A stretch of 64,000 nucleotides of DNA from Corynebacterium marambiense (GCF_016342275.1 NZ_JAEIOT010000004.1:124001-188000); one strand, 5' to 3'; positions 40,096-50,257 are shown, counted from the stretch's first letter. Program-made: numbers and translations. The notes: generated by a model not told the origin, from the letters alone.

Positions 40096-41037
40096 ATGGA
40101 CACACCGGACTACAGCACCGACAACCCCTTCGACCCGACGCAGTGGCGCGAGGTCCCGGGATTCGATCTCACCGACATCACCTACCACCGGCATATCGGC
40201 GAAGGTCGGGCGAACGGCATCGTGCGCATCGCCTTCGACCGGCCCGAGGTCCGCAACGCGTTTCGGCCGCACACCGTCGATGAGCTCTACCGGGCGCTCG
40301 ATCACGCCCGCCGCACCCCCGATGTGGGGTGCATCCTGCTGACGGGCAACGGCCCCAGCGTGAAGGACGGTGGCTGGGCGTTCTGTTCAGGTGGGGACCA
40401 ACGCATCCGTGGCCGCTCCGGATACCGGTACGCCGACGGTGAAACCGCCGACACCGTCGACACGGAGCGGGAGAAGGTCGAGGGCGGGCGCCTGCACATC
40501 TTGGAGGTCCAGCGCCTGATCCGCACCATGCCCAAGGTGGTCATCGCCGTGGTCAACGGGTGGGCCGCAGGAGGCGGCCATTCGCTGCACGTCGTCTGCG
40601 ACCTGACCATCGCCTCGCGTCAGGAGGCACGGTTCAAGCAGACCGACGCGGACGTCGGGTCCTTCGACGCCGGCTACGGCTCGGCGTACCTGGCGAAGCA
40701 GGTGGGCCAGAAGTACGCGCGCGAGATCTTCTTCCTCGGGCGGACGTACGACGCGGAACGCATGCAGCAGATGGGGGCGGTGAATGAGGTTGCGGACCAC
40801 GGGAAGCTGGAGAACGTTGCCGTGGAGTGGGCTCGGGCCATCAACGGCAAGTCACCCACGGCGCAGCGGATGCTGAAGTTCGCGTTCAACCTCACCGACG
40901 ACGGGTTGATGGGACAGCAGGTGTTCGCCGGTGAGGCGACACGCCTGGCGTACATGACCGATGAGGCTGTCGAGGGCCGGGACAGTTTCCTGGAAAAGCG
41001 GGAACCGGACTGGTCGGCGTTCCCGTACTACTACTAA
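40096..41037 (+). CDS. menB: 1,4-Dihydroxy-2-naphthoyl-CoA synthase
   Basis: A 313-residue crotonase-fold enzyme closing the naphthoquinol ring. GWAFCSGGDQRIRGR and VVNGWAAGGGHSLHVVCDLT are the oxyanion and CoA segments. TDADVGSFDAGYGSAYLAKQ carries the catalytic Asp and Tyr/Ser region of MenB. The C-terminus WSAFPYYY is the family hallmark. The start (MDTPDYSTDNPFDP) has no ribosome-binding site but a TACCGT box 7 nt upstream, so it is probably leaderless. Confidence 0.96.
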   Translation: MDTPDYSTDNPFDPTQWREVPGFDLTDITYHRHIGEGRANGIVRIAFDRPEVRNAFRPHTVDELYRALDHARRTPDVGCILLTGNGPSVKDGGWAFCSGGDQRIRGRSGYRYADGETADTVDTEREKVEGGRLHILEVQRLIRTMPKVVIAVVNGWAAGGGHSLHVVCDLTIASRQEARFKQTDADVGSFDAGYGSAYLAKQVGQKYAREIFFLGRTYDAERMQQMGAVNEVADHGKLENVAVEWARAINGKSPTAQRMLKFAFNLTDDGLMGQQVFAGEATRLAYMTDEAVEGRDSFLEKREPDWSAFPYYY

Positions 41038-41108
41038 CCGGCAGCACGGAGCCGAGACGGTTGAAGGGGTGTGCGCGCGTCCGACGAGACGCCTGCGGAT
41101 CGGCAGAA

Positions 41109-41125
41109 TTCACCTAAAGTTCATC
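41109..41125. promoter_or_regulatory. PhoR-box-like direct repeat upstream of pit
   Basis: TTCACC (41109–41114) and TTCATC (41120–41125); on the other strand GATGAA and GGTGAA at 11-nt spacing. It lies about 220 nt upstream of the likely start site, so any role is speculative. Confidence 0.2.
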
Positions 41126-41345
41126 TTTCCATTTCCGGCCCGTCGCAATGACCGGCCACGAACCTTTTGGCCACACCTGCCACACCCCACAGTCCGGTAA
41201 ACGCAGGTGAAACAATGGCAGAACGGTATCCGTCGGACAAGAAAACTACAGTTTAATACCCCTGTTTGGTCAAAACGGTCAGATCAGCGCCCACCAGACC
41301 TTCCGAATGCCTGTTTTTTCCTTCCAGATAGGGGCAACCCTGCGG

Positions 41346-41351
41346 CATACT
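41346..41351 (+). promoter_or_regulatory. −10 box of pit
   Basis: CATACT, 8 nt before the GTG start codon, with no Shine–Dalgarno sequence. This suggests a leaderless transcript. Confidence 0.35.
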
Positions 41352-41359
41352 TCTATGGT

Positions 41360-42628
41360 GTGACCGAATTGATCATCCTGCTCATCGTGGTTGCCACGGC
41401 CTTGGCGTTCGACTTCACCAACGGCTTCCACGACACCGGCAACGCCATGGCCACATCGATCGCCACCAGGGCGCTCCGCCCAAAGATAGCGGTGACACTT
41501 TCGGCCGTTCTGAATCTGGTCGGCGCATTCCTTTCCATGGAGGTCGCCACAACGGTGGCGAAGGGGATCGTCGATCTCGACCAGTTCAACCTCACAGACC
41601 CGGACCAGGCACACCAGTTGCTCCTCGTCGTCTTCGCGGGCCTGATAGGCGGCATCGTCTGGAATTTGCTGACCTGGCTGCTCGGTATCCCGTCCTCATC
41701 CTCCCACGCCCTCATCGGTGGCCTCATCGGTGCTGCGGTCGCTTCTCTTGGCATACAGGGCGTCGCCTGGAACGGCGTTCTCGCGAAAGTCATCGTCCCC
41801 GCGATCTGCGCCCCCGTCGTCGCCGGACTGGTCGCCACGGTCGGTACCTCGCTGGTTTACCGCTTCACCCGCCCGGTCGCCGAGAGCGACAGGAACCGGT
41901 ACTTCCGCTGGGGACAAATCGGATCCGCGTCCCTCGTCTCCCTCGCACACGGCACCAATGACGCTCAAAAGACCATGGGGGTCATCTTCCTCGCTCTTGT
42001 CGCGACCGGTGGCCTCGGGGCGGACTCAGGCATCCCGTTCTGGGTCAAATTCTCCTGCGCAATCGCCATCGCACTGGGCACCTACGTCGGCGGCTGGCGG
42101 GTCATCCGCACCCTCGGCAAGGGTCTTGTAGAGATCGACTCTCCGCAGGGTATGGCCGCCGAAACCTCCTCAGCCGCGATCATCCTCACGTCCTCCCACT
42201 TCGGCATGGCGCTGTCCACCACTCATGTCGCCACCGGGTCGATCATGGGATCCGGGTTCGGTAGAAAGGGCGCAAAGGTCCGCTGGAGCGTCGCAGGACG
42301 CATGGCCGTCGCTTGGATGATCACGCTGCCAGCCGCGGCACTCGTCGGCGGACTGACGTGGCTGCTCGCCCACACGGTGGGTAGTGTCACGGACGACCTC
42401 GTGGGGGTCATCCTCGCCTTCGCCATCCTGGTTACGCTCGCCGGTCTGATCTGGGTCCGCTCCCGCCGCGCCCCGGTCAACTCCGGAAACGTCAACGCCG
42501 ACTGGGACGCCGCGTCTAACCATGTCACCCCACCGATCGAGATCATCACCGACCACGAGGATCCGTTGATCCCGGCCGACACCGTCGGCACCCGAATCAG
42601 TGACACCGCCGAGAGGACCGTCCGATGA
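41360..42628 (+). CDS. pit: Low-affinity inorganic phosphate transporter (PiT family)
   Basis: A 422-residue integral membrane protein with about ten helices. The duplicated PiT signatures are FDFTNGFHDTGNAMATSIAT near the N-terminus and SLAHGTNDAQKTMGVIF in the second half, with SSSHALIGG and TTHVATGSIMGSG as the paired loops. It takes up phosphate (or metal phosphate) with cations. I chose the GTG giving MTELIILLIVVATAL; the 51 upstream residues of the open frame are polar and not family-like. It overlaps the next gene by 4 nt. Confidence 0.92.
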   Translation: MTELIILLIVVATALAFDFTNGFHDTGNAMATSIATRALRPKIAVTLSAVLNLVGAFLSMEVATTVAKGIVDLDQFNLTDPDQAHQLLLVVFAGLIGGIVWNLLTWLLGIPSSSSHALIGGLIGAAVASLGIQGVAWNGVLAKVIVPAICAPVVAGLVATVGTSLVYRFTRPVAESDRNRYFRWGQIGSASLVSLAHGTNDAQKTMGVIFLALVATGGLGADSGIPFWVKFSCAIAIALGTYVGGWRVIRTLGKGLVEIDSPQGMAAETSSAAIILTSSHFGMALSTTHVATGSIMGSGFGRKGAKVRWSVAGRMAVAWMITLPAAALVGGLTWLLAHTVGSVTDDLVGVILAFAILVTLAGLIWVRSRRAPVNSGNVNADWDAASNHVTPPIEIITDHEDPLIPADTVGTRISDTAERTVR

Positions 42629-42900
42629 GCGCCGCCACCCTGATCTCCGATCTGCTGCAGGTACTCCTGGCCGGACTCGTCCTCGGTGCCGGGCTGCCCG
42701 CACTGTTCGCGGTCGGCATCCGCCTGGCCACCCCGGCCACCAATAGCACGACGCAGACCATTCCCACGTGGCGCCGGGGGCTCGCGAGCCTGTGTTTCGC
42801 GGTGATCATCGGCGCGATCATTCTCGGCATCATGTGGATCACCAAAGGGGTCCTCCACGACACCTTCGGTCTAGACATATTCGGCACCGAGGCACACTGA
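42625..42900 (+). CDS. Small membrane protein coupled to pit
   Basis: A 91-residue protein overlapping pit (ATGA). Two hydrophobic helices (about 6–31 and 50–72) flank a polar loop TPATNSTTQTIPTWRRG. Similar small genes follow pit in other corynebacteria, so it may be an accessory subunit. No known domain is recognised. Confidence 0.75.
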   Translation: MSAATLISDLLQVLLAGLVLGAGLPALFAVGIRLATPATNSTTQTIPTWRRGLASLCFAVIIGAIILGIMWITKGVLHDTFGLDIFGTEAH

Positions 42901-42914
42901 TCCCCTCCACTCCC

Positions 42915-42954
42915 CTGGCCCCGGCACGCACGAGCAGCTGCGTGCCGGGGCCAG
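42915..42954 (+). terminator. Terminator of pit operon
   Basis: A perfect 16-bp stem (CTGGCCCCGGCACGCA / TGCGTGCCGGGGCCAG) with 8-nt loop followed by ACCTTTTTC: a textbook intrinsic terminator. Confidence 0.9.
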
Positions 42955-42986
42955 ACCTTTTTCATCGGGTTTCCGACGTGTCCGGC

Positions 42987-43029
42987 TTGCACCTGAACCT
43001 CGATATAGCTAGGCTGATCAATCATTGAT
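42987..43029 (+). promoter_or_regulatory. Promoter with start-site palindrome before orphan small gene
   Basis: TTGCAC (42987–42992) and TAGGCT (43010–43015) are 17 nt apart. A perfect palindrome ATCAATCATTGAT (43017–43029) covers the expected start site, where a repressor would block transcription. Confidence 0.45.
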
Positions 43030-43134
43030 AATTACCAACTAATTTAGTGCCCCATCATCGTTGGTCAACCACTACCTGATCTGACGGCACACGAACCACG
43101 CTCCACGCACCACGAAAGAAAGGAGGCCGACACC

Positions 43135-43449
43135 ATGTCCCTGCTTCACATGTCCGCCGCGAGTCCGCTCCGGCGCACCGTCGACCGGATCCTCAACTGG
43201 CTGCGCCCGGCCCCCACCCCGACTCCCACACCCTTAACTATCCTCGCCGAACCCCTCCGGGTCAGGGAACTACTCCACGAAGATGACGACATCTTCGTCT
43301 GGTACCTCATCGACGCCGGCATGACCCCGGCTACCAGGGAAGACATCGAACTCGCCTGGGTGATCCTCCATGGATTGCGGCCCAGCGAAGAAACCGTCTC
43401 CCACCTCCGCGACTCCGTCCTCGAACCGCTCGGCCTCAACGCCGGTTAA
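43135..43449 (+). CDS. Orphan small hypothetical protein
   Basis: A 104-residue protein with a strong AAAGGAGG site 9 nt before the ATG. The N-terminus (about 1–24) is an amphipathic basic helix (RRTVDRILNWLRP). It is followed by a Pro/Thr linker (APTPTPTPL), then a compact acidic helical domain with LREL-type and HEDDDIFVWYLIDAG segments ending HLRDSVLEPLGL. No family recognised. It has its own promoter with a palindrome and sits between the pit terminator and menE. It could be a membrane-associated regulator or a stress protein; this is a guess. Confidence 0.65.
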   Translation: MSLLHMSAASPLRRTVDRILNWLRPAPTPTPTPLTILAEPLRVRELLHEDDDIFVWYLIDAGMTPATREDIELAWVILHGLRPSEETVSHLRDSVLEPLGLNAG

Positions 43450-43468
43450 GCAGGGCCCCACCGGTACG

Positions 43469-43474
43469 TAGACT
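43469..43474 (+). promoter_or_regulatory. −10 box of menE
   Basis: TAGACT, 8 nt before the ATG, with no ribosome-binding site between. This suggests leaderless translation. Confidence 0.4.
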
Positions 43475-43482
43475 TTGCTCCC

Positions 43483-44655
43483 ATGAGCACCCGAATCCTA
43501 CGTCCGCTCCCTGTTCCACCGGACAATCCCGCGGCGATACTCCCGGATCTCGCCGAGGCGATCTCCGGGAATGTCACATGGCTCCCGGTACCCGCAGGGC
43601 GGAGGCGCGAGGACCGGGACCGGGCGGACCTACTGATTCGCTCCCAACGCTGCGGGGAACCCGTAAACCCGGAGATCGCGGTCGTGGTCTGCACCTCCGG
43701 ATCGACGGGCACACCGAAGGGCGCGCTCCTCACCCCGGGCAATCTCGTCTCCGCAGCAGACTCCACGCATTCGGCGCTGTCCGGCGAAGGCCATTGGCTT
43801 CTCGCCATGCCCGGCCATCACATCGCGGGCCTCCAAGTTCTAGTCCGCGCACTCGTCGCCGGAACCGAACCGGCCTGCCTCGATGTCTCCGCAGGTTTCC
43901 GGACGGACGACTTCACGAAACTCTCCCACCAGCTGACCGACGCCGCCACCGCTGACGGACTTCCCGTCTACACCGCGCTCGTCCCACTGCAGCTGGCCAA
44001 GGCACTGGACACACTCGCCGGGATCGAAGCCCTGCGCAGATTCAACGCGATCCTCATCGGTGGCGGGCACCTGCCCCGCCACCTCAGGGAGTCCTGCGAC
44101 CGACTGGGGATCCGAATCGTCGCGACCTACGGGTCCTCCGAGACCACCGGCGGCTGTGTATACGACGGACAGCCAGTACCGGGCACCCGGATGCGGATCC
44201 GCGACGGCCGAATCCATCTCGGCGGGCCGATGATCGCGGCCGGCTACCGGACCTCACCCCCGGGCGACGATTCCTTCGCCGAACCCGGATGGTTCGCAAC
44301 ACGGGACCGGGGCGAGATCACCGGCGGTGTCCTCACCGTCACCGGACGTCTCGATGATCTCATCGATTCCGGCGGCCTGAAACTGCACCCAGGGATCATC
44401 GAAAACGCGATGCTCGACATCAACGGAATCGACTCGGCCTGCGTCGTCGGGATCCCGCATCCCAGACTCGGGCAGGCCGTAGTCGCCGCCTACACCGGCA
44501 CAATCGAGCCGTGGGAGGTCATCGAAGGGCTGGACGATCTGCCCAGGTGGCAACTACCGAAGGACGTCCGGCACCTGACCACCATGCCACTCACCGGACC
44601 CGGAAAACCCGACCGCGACGCGGTGAGAAGACTGTTCACTGCCCCCATCCGCTGA
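43483..44655 (+). CDS. menE: o-Succinylbenzoate–CoA ligase
   Basis: A 390-residue adenylate-forming enzyme. The phosphate-binding loop is VCTSGSTGTPKGALL, the A5 motif is ATYGSSETTGG, and the hinge motif is TGRLDDLIDSGGLKL. The catalytic C-terminal Lys is in TGPGKPDRDAV. It is shorter than acetyl-CoA synthetases, as usual for MenE. It activates o-succinylbenzoate for MenB. menA starts 50 bp later on the same strand. Confidence 0.93.
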   Translation: MSTRILRPLPVPPDNPAAILPDLAEAISGNVTWLPVPAGRRREDRDRADLLIRSQRCGEPVNPEIAVVVCTSGSTGTPKGALLTPGNLVSAADSTHSALSGEGHWLLAMPGHHIAGLQVLVRALVAGTEPACLDVSAGFRTDDFTKLSHQLTDAATADGLPVYTALVPLQLAKALDTLAGIEALRRFNAILIGGGHLPRHLRESCDRLGIRIVATYGSSETTGGCVYDGQPVPGTRMRIRDGRIHLGGPMIAAGYRTSPPGDDSFAEPGWFATRDRGEITGGVLTVTGRLDDLIDSGGLKLHPGIIENAMLDINGIDSACVVGIPHPRLGQAVVAAYTGTIEPWEVIEGLDDLPRWQLPKDVRHLTTMPLTGPGKPDRDAVRRLFTAPIR

Positions 44656-44705
44656 ACCGAGGCCTCAATTGCACCCGCACCGCGGTGGTCGGCCAAGATG
44701 GTGGC

Positions 44706-45599
44706 ATGGCTGAATCAACCACCACCCCGCGCCCCAGACCCACGGACTGGCTCGAAGGCGCCCGCCCGCACACCTGGCCGAACGCTTTCGCACCCGTCAT
44801 CGCGGGGACAGGGGCCGCGGCCGCGACGGAAGGACTCGTCGCATGGAAGGCAATCGTCGCGGTGGTGGTCGCCCTCGCGCTCATCATCGGTGTCAACTAC
44901 GCCAATGACTACTCGGACGGCATCCGCGGCACCGACGACGACCGCTCGGGGCCGCTCCGATTGACCGGCTCCGGACTCGCCCGCCCCAAACACGTCCGGT
45001 CGGCCGCGTTCGCCGCGTTCGGTGTCGCCGGCATATCCGGTCTCGTCCTCGCCGCGACGAGCGCGTGGTGGCTGATCTTCCTGGGGGCGGCATGCATCGC
45101 GGGGGCGTGGTTCTACACCGGCGGGAAGAATCCCTACGGGTACCGGGGTCTCGGCGAGGTCGCGGTGTTCGTGTTCTTCGGTCTTGTTGCGGTGCTGGGC
45201 ACTGAGTTTACGCAGGCTGGCCGGATCACCTGGACCGGGCTGGCCGCTGCAGTTGCGGTGGGCTGTTTCTCCTCTGCAGTGAACCTGGCCAACAACCTCC
45301 GGGACATCCCCACCGACAGGCGGAGCGGAAAGGTCACGCTCGCAGTCCGGCTCGGTGACCGGGGCACGCGCCGGTTGTGGGTCGTTCTCGCCGGAGCCCC
45401 CTACCTGCTGAGCCTGGCCATCGCCGCAGCCCACCTCCCGGCGCTCGCCGCATTCATTGCGCTACCAGTGTCGATCGCCGCTGCAGAACCGGTGGTTCAG
45501 GGACGGACGGGACGGGATCTCATCCAGGTACTCGGTGCAACCGGAAAGGCGATGTTGCTGTGGTCCATTGTCACAGCTAGTGCATTGATATTCAGCTGA
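44706..45599 (+). CDS. menA: 1,4-Dihydroxy-2-naphthoate polyprenyltransferase
   Basis: A 297-residue membrane prenyltransferase with about eight helices. The first Asp-rich motif is NYANDYSDGIRGTDDDR and the second NNLRDIPTDRRSGK; both bind Mg and the prenyl diphosphate. It attaches the tail to the naphthoate ring, giving demethylmenaquinone for MenG. I chose the ATG giving MAESTTTPRPRPTDWLEGAR; the longer frame upstream is Arg/His-rich and not family-like. Ends 16 bp from a convergent gene. Confidence 0.95.
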   Translation: MAESTTTPRPRPTDWLEGARPHTWPNAFAPVIAGTGAAAATEGLVAWKAIVAVVVALALIIGVNYANDYSDGIRGTDDDRSGPLRLTGSGLARPKHVRSAAFAAFGVAGISGLVLAATSAWWLIFLGAACIAGAWFYTGGKNPYGYRGLGEVAVFVFFGLVAVLGTEFTQAGRITWTGLAAAVAVGCFSSAVNLANNLRDIPTDRRSGKVTLAVRLGDRGTRRLWVVLAGAPYLLSLAIAAAHLPALAAFIALPVSIAAAEPVVQGRTGRDLIQVLGATGKAMLLWSIVTASALIFS

Positions 45600-45615
45600 G
45601 CGTGGAAGCCGCCAT

Positions 45616-45948
45616 TCAGCGGTCCGCCAACTGGCTCTTGACCCATTCTTTGTGAGCATGCCGCTGCGCGTTCCACACCGCGAGATTCCGGGTCACCCTG
45701 AGCCGCAGAGAACGGAACACGAACATCGACAACGGGAAGGCGACCAACAGTGCCAGCAGCGAGGAGATAATCAGGGGCACCGGTGCACCGATGAGAATGG
45801 CCAGACCCTGGATCACCACAGTCAGCAGAAGAAACAGTCCCAGCCTCGCGAGACCGTAGAGCACCATGTCCCGACGAACACGACCACGTAGTTCCTGATC
45901 GAGTTCCGGGGCGTCATTGACGGGGTTTTCACTCACACCAACCGACAC
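45616..45948 (-). CDS. DUF4229-type small membrane protein
   Basis: A 110-residue protein with two membrane helices (about 29–52 and 56–77) and a basic amphipathic C-terminus (RLRVTRNLAVWNAQRHAHKEW). Size, the Y-G-L-A-R-L segment before the first helix and the menA neighbourhood match DUF4229 of actinobacteria. GTG start; a second GTG four codons later is possible. Function unknown. Confidence 0.75.
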   Translation of the reverse strand: MSVGVSENPVNDAPELDQELRGRVRRDMVLYGLARLGLFLLLTVVIQGLAILIGAPVPLIISSLLALLVAFPLSMFVFRSLRLRVTRNLAVWNAQRHAHKEWVKSQLADR

Positions 45949-46010
45949 TACTAAACCGTTCCCGAGGACCCGTATTGTTGTTGGGGTAACCCCCGTCGGA
46001 AGGAATCCCT

Positions 46011-46316
46011 GTGGGACGTCTCATACTGCTGCTCCTGATCATCGTCGTCATCGTTCTGGTGTGGAAGGCCTTCGGCCCGGGAAGTCGTCGCCGATATGGC
46101 GCAATGTCCGCGCAGCCGCAGATCAAGGGGCCGGACGACGACGATGAGTTCCTCTGGAGCATCAAGAAGCAACGGTTCAAAGAGCGGCGAGCCGCGGAGC
46201 AAGCAGCACTGGAGGAAGAAGAACGCATGCGGCGAGCGCGGGAAAAGTACCGGGAACAGCCGGAGAAACCAGCAGACAGTGACGAACGTGGGGATTCCGA
46301 CACCACTGGAGAGTGA
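46011..46316 (+). CDS. Small membrane protein with charged coiled tail
   Basis: A 101-residue protein with GTG start and a GGAAGGA site. Residues 3–18 are a membrane helix (RLILLLLIIVVIVLVWKAF), followed by a basic GSRRRY stop-transfer and a long, highly charged helical segment (FKERRAAEQAALEEEERMRR) that could form a coiled coil. It is divergent from the DUF4229 gene across 62 bp. Conserved-looking but without known role. Confidence 0.75.
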   Translation: MGRLILLLLIIVVIVLVWKAFGPGSRRRYGAMSAQPQIKGPDDDDEFLWSIKKQRFKERRAAEQAALEEEERMRRAREKYREQPEKPADSDERGDSDTTGE

Positions 46317-46572
46317 CTTTTCTCACCTTACGACCCCGCACACAATTTCCTCCGTAAAGCCGTCCCCCATCCCGCCGCCTAATCGGGAAGTGCTGGGGAT
46401 CAAAGGTATACACCCAGCACACCCCCGGTTTCGGGCACCACATCGACGCCAGCCATACCCCGCCCCCAACCAAATAGGTACCGCCATTCGGGGGCGGATA
46501 CTCCCCCGTCAGCTGACATGGCAGGAACAAAACCGCGGAGACCTGCGGTTATTAGGCTACCCACAGTTGCGC

Positions 46573-46578
46573 TATATT
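46573..46578 (+). promoter_or_regulatory. −10 box of arsR-type gene
   Basis: TATATT, 7 nt before the ATG, with no ribosome-binding site. The transcript is probably leaderless. Confidence 0.45.
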
Positions 46579-46585
46579 GGGCAGC

Positions 46586-46996
46586 ATGCCCTTCCTGAAC
46601 GAGATGGCCGATCCCACGGACGGAGCACCGGGCCACCACCACGATGCCCCCGTCCCAGGCGGCATTGCTGTTGATGAACGCCTGAATTCATCAGGTAACG
46701 CCATCGTCCGGGCACTGCCCCCGGAACTCAGTGAACGCGCCAGCGAGCTATTCAAGGCACTGGGCGATCCGACGAGACTGAAACTTCTTTATCTCATCGC
46801 CGAGAGCAACACCAGCGAGATCTGTTCGCACGAACTGTCCGTCGCTCTCCGGGTCTCTGCGCCGACGATCACGCATCACATGAAAAAACTGGCGGCGGCC
46901 AAACTGGTCAATAGGGAACAGCGGGGGAAATGGGCGTACTACACCGTCAATTCCGATGAGTTCAACCGGGTCCACGCCCTGATCCACGAGCTCTGA
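46586..46996 (+). CDS. ArsR/SmtB-family transcriptional regulator
   Basis: A 136-residue winged-helix repressor. The core is LFKALGDPTRLKLLYLIAES, then a recognition segment LSVALRVSAPTITHHMKKLA and the wing LVNREQRGKWAYYTVN. The first ~40 residues are an acidic extension with a GHHHDAP cluster. The usual ELCVC arsenic motif is replaced by EICSHEL with one Cys. The C-terminal helix (FNRVHALIHEL) carries two His that could form an alpha-5 metal site. There is no obvious target operon beside it. It may sense zinc or another metal; ligand unproven. Confidence 0.85.
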   Translation: MPFLNEMADPTDGAPGHHHDAPVPGGIAVDERLNSSGNAIVRALPPELSERASELFKALGDPTRLKLLYLIAESNTSEICSHELSVALRVSAPTITHHMKKLAAAKLVNREQRGKWAYYTVNSDEFNRVHALIHEL

Positions 46997-47018
46997 GCAC
47001 TGGTCACTCCGCACACTA

Positions 47019-47036
47019 GACGCCATCGACGGCGTC
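47019..47036. terminator. Weak hairpin between convergent arsR-type gene and rmlA
   Basis: A 6-bp stem GACGCC / GGCGTC in the 49-bp gap. It may serve as a bidirectional terminator. Confidence 0.35.
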
Positions 47037-47045
47037 GGCGATGAA

Positions 47046-47915
47046 TCACCGTCCCCGCTGCAACGTCTGCAGCAGATAGTCGCCGTACCCGGACTTCCGC
47101 AGCTTTTCCGCCCGATCCGCGAGTTCCGCGTCACTCAGATACCCCATCCGCCAGGCGATCTCCTCCGGGCACCCGATCTTCAGCCCCTGACGCTGTTCGA
47201 TGGTGCGCACGAAATCACCGGCAGCCATGAGTAGGTCGATGGTCCCGGTGTCGAGCCACGCCGTGCCCCGGGGCAGCACCTGAACCTGCAGACGTCCCCG
47301 TTCCAGATACGCGGAGTTGATGTCGGTGATCTCCAACTCACCCCGCGCACTCGGTGTCAGGCCACGGGCGATGTCGACCACCTCGTTGTCGTAGAAGTAG
47401 AGTCCCGGTACCGCGAAGTGCGACTTCGGTTCGGCGGGTTTCTCCTCCAACGCGAGCGCCCGGCCCGATTCATCGAACTCGACCACCCCGTAGGCGGAGG
47501 GATCCGCTACCCAGTACGCGAAGATCGCGCCGCCCTTCGGCTCCGTGAACCGCCGGAGCTGGGTTCCCAGCCCCGCGCCGTAGAAGATGTTGTCCCCGAG
47601 GATCAGCGCGACCGAGTCATCACCGATGTGCTCCGCCCCGAGGATGAACGCTTCAGCCAGTCCATTCGGTTCGGACTGCGTGACAAAGCTCAACCGAATC
47701 CCGAACTGGCTACCGTCGCCGAGCAGCCGCTCGAACTGGGGCAGGTCGGCGGGCGTCGTGATGATCAGGATGTCGTCGATACCCGCGAGCATCAGCGTCG
47801 ACAGCGGGTAGTAGATCATCGGCTTGTCATAGACCGGGACGAGCTGCTTACTCACCCCGAGTGTGATCGGATGCAGGCGTGAACCGGTCCCACCGGCGAG
47901 GATGATGCCTTTCAC
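47046..47915 (-). CDS. rmlA: Glucose-1-phosphate thymidylyltransferase
   Basis: A 289-residue nucleotidyltransferase, first enzyme of dTDP-L-rhamnose synthesis. [17 protein letters not shown] is the nucleotide-binding loop, [17 protein letters not shown] the following motif, and [10 protein letters not shown] carries the metal-binding Asp. Length is typical of RmlA. It overlaps rmlC by 4 nt and is the last gene of rmlB-rmlC-rmlA. Rhamnose is part of the linker joining arabinogalactan to peptidoglycan in this group. Confidence 0.95.
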   Translation of the reverse strand: MKGIILAGGTGSRLHPITLGVSKQLVPVYDKPMIYYPLSTLMLAGIDDILIITTPADLPQFERLLGDGSQFGIRLSFVTQSEPNGLAEAFILGAEHIGDDSVALILGDNIFYGAGLGTQLRRFTEPKGGAIFAYWVADPSAYGVVEFDESGRALALEEKPAEPKSHFAVPGLYFYDNEVVDIARGLTPSARGELEITDINSAYLERGRLQVQVLPRGTAWLDTGTIDLLMAAGDFVRTIEQRQGLKIGCPEEIAWRMGYLSDAELADRAEKLRKSGYGDYLLQTLQRGR

Positions 47916-48544
47916 AGTCCGGCGTCCTCATTGGCCAGCGCCCAGCCGTTCTTCAGCTCCGACTCGTAGGCGAGACAGGCACCGATATCAGGGAGGATCC
48001 CAGCCGCACGCGCCGAAGCCAGCGAGGGGGCGTCCGCATCCTTGTCGGACACGATCCGATCCCCTTCAGCCACCGGCCACTCGATGCCCAGCTCCGGATC
48101 GAAGGGATCGATACCGTGCTCGGCATCCGGGTTGTATCCGGAGGAGGTCAGGTACACGACGGTTGCATCGGTGACGGCGGCGAACCCGTGGGCGAACCCC
48201 ACGGGGATATAGAGGCAGCGCCGATTCTCGTCGTCGAGTTCGACGGCGACGTGTCGACCGAAGGTGTCCGACCCGACCCGGGTATCCACCACCACGTCGA
48301 GTATCCGTCCGTGCACGCAGGTCACCCACTTCGCCTGCCCTGGCGGAACATCGGCGAAATGCAGCCCACGCACCACCCCGGGCCGGGAGACACTGAGATT
48401 CGCCTGCTGCAGATCGAGCGGATAACCGGTGTGCTCCTCAAAACGGGCGGCGGAAAACCACTCATGGAAACTCCCCCGAGCATCGGGGAAAACTCGGGGA
48501 TCATCGATGAGGATCTCGGGCAGGTCCGGGTGCGGTTCAGGCAT
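47912..48544 (-). CDS. rmlC: dTDP-4-dehydrorhamnose 3,5-epimerase
   Basis: A 210-residue cupin. [40 protein letters not shown] and [14 protein letters not shown] are the conserved strands, with the catalytic His in RGLHF. Some corynebacteria encode an RmlC–RmlD fusion; this protein stops after the epimerase domain and no rmlD reductase follows, so the reductase must be elsewhere. It starts 29 nt after rmlB. Confidence 0.93.
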   Translation of the reverse strand: MPEPHPDLPEILIDDPRVFPDARGSFHEWFSAARFEEHTGYPLDLQQANLSVSRPGVVRGLHFADVPPGQAKWVTCVHGRILDVVVDTRVGSDTFGRHVAVELDDENRRCLYIPVGFAHGFAAVTDATVVYLTSSGYNPDAEHGIDPFDPELGIEWPVAEGDRIVSDKDADAPSLASARAAGILPDIGACLAYESELKNGWALANEDAGL

Positions 48545-48573
48545 GCCACCAGTCTATCCGCGCGCACGGGGCA

Positions 48574-50257
<1,684 letters not shown>

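Larger units (their letters stand above)
41038..41359. other. menB–pit intergenic region
   Basis: These 322 bases contain no supported ORF. Near 41109–41125 there is a short direct repeat (TTCACC … TTCATC, 11-nt period) resembling corynebacterial PhoR boxes, and a −10 box for pit at 41346–41351. No terminator hairpin for menB is obvious. Confidence 0.45.
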
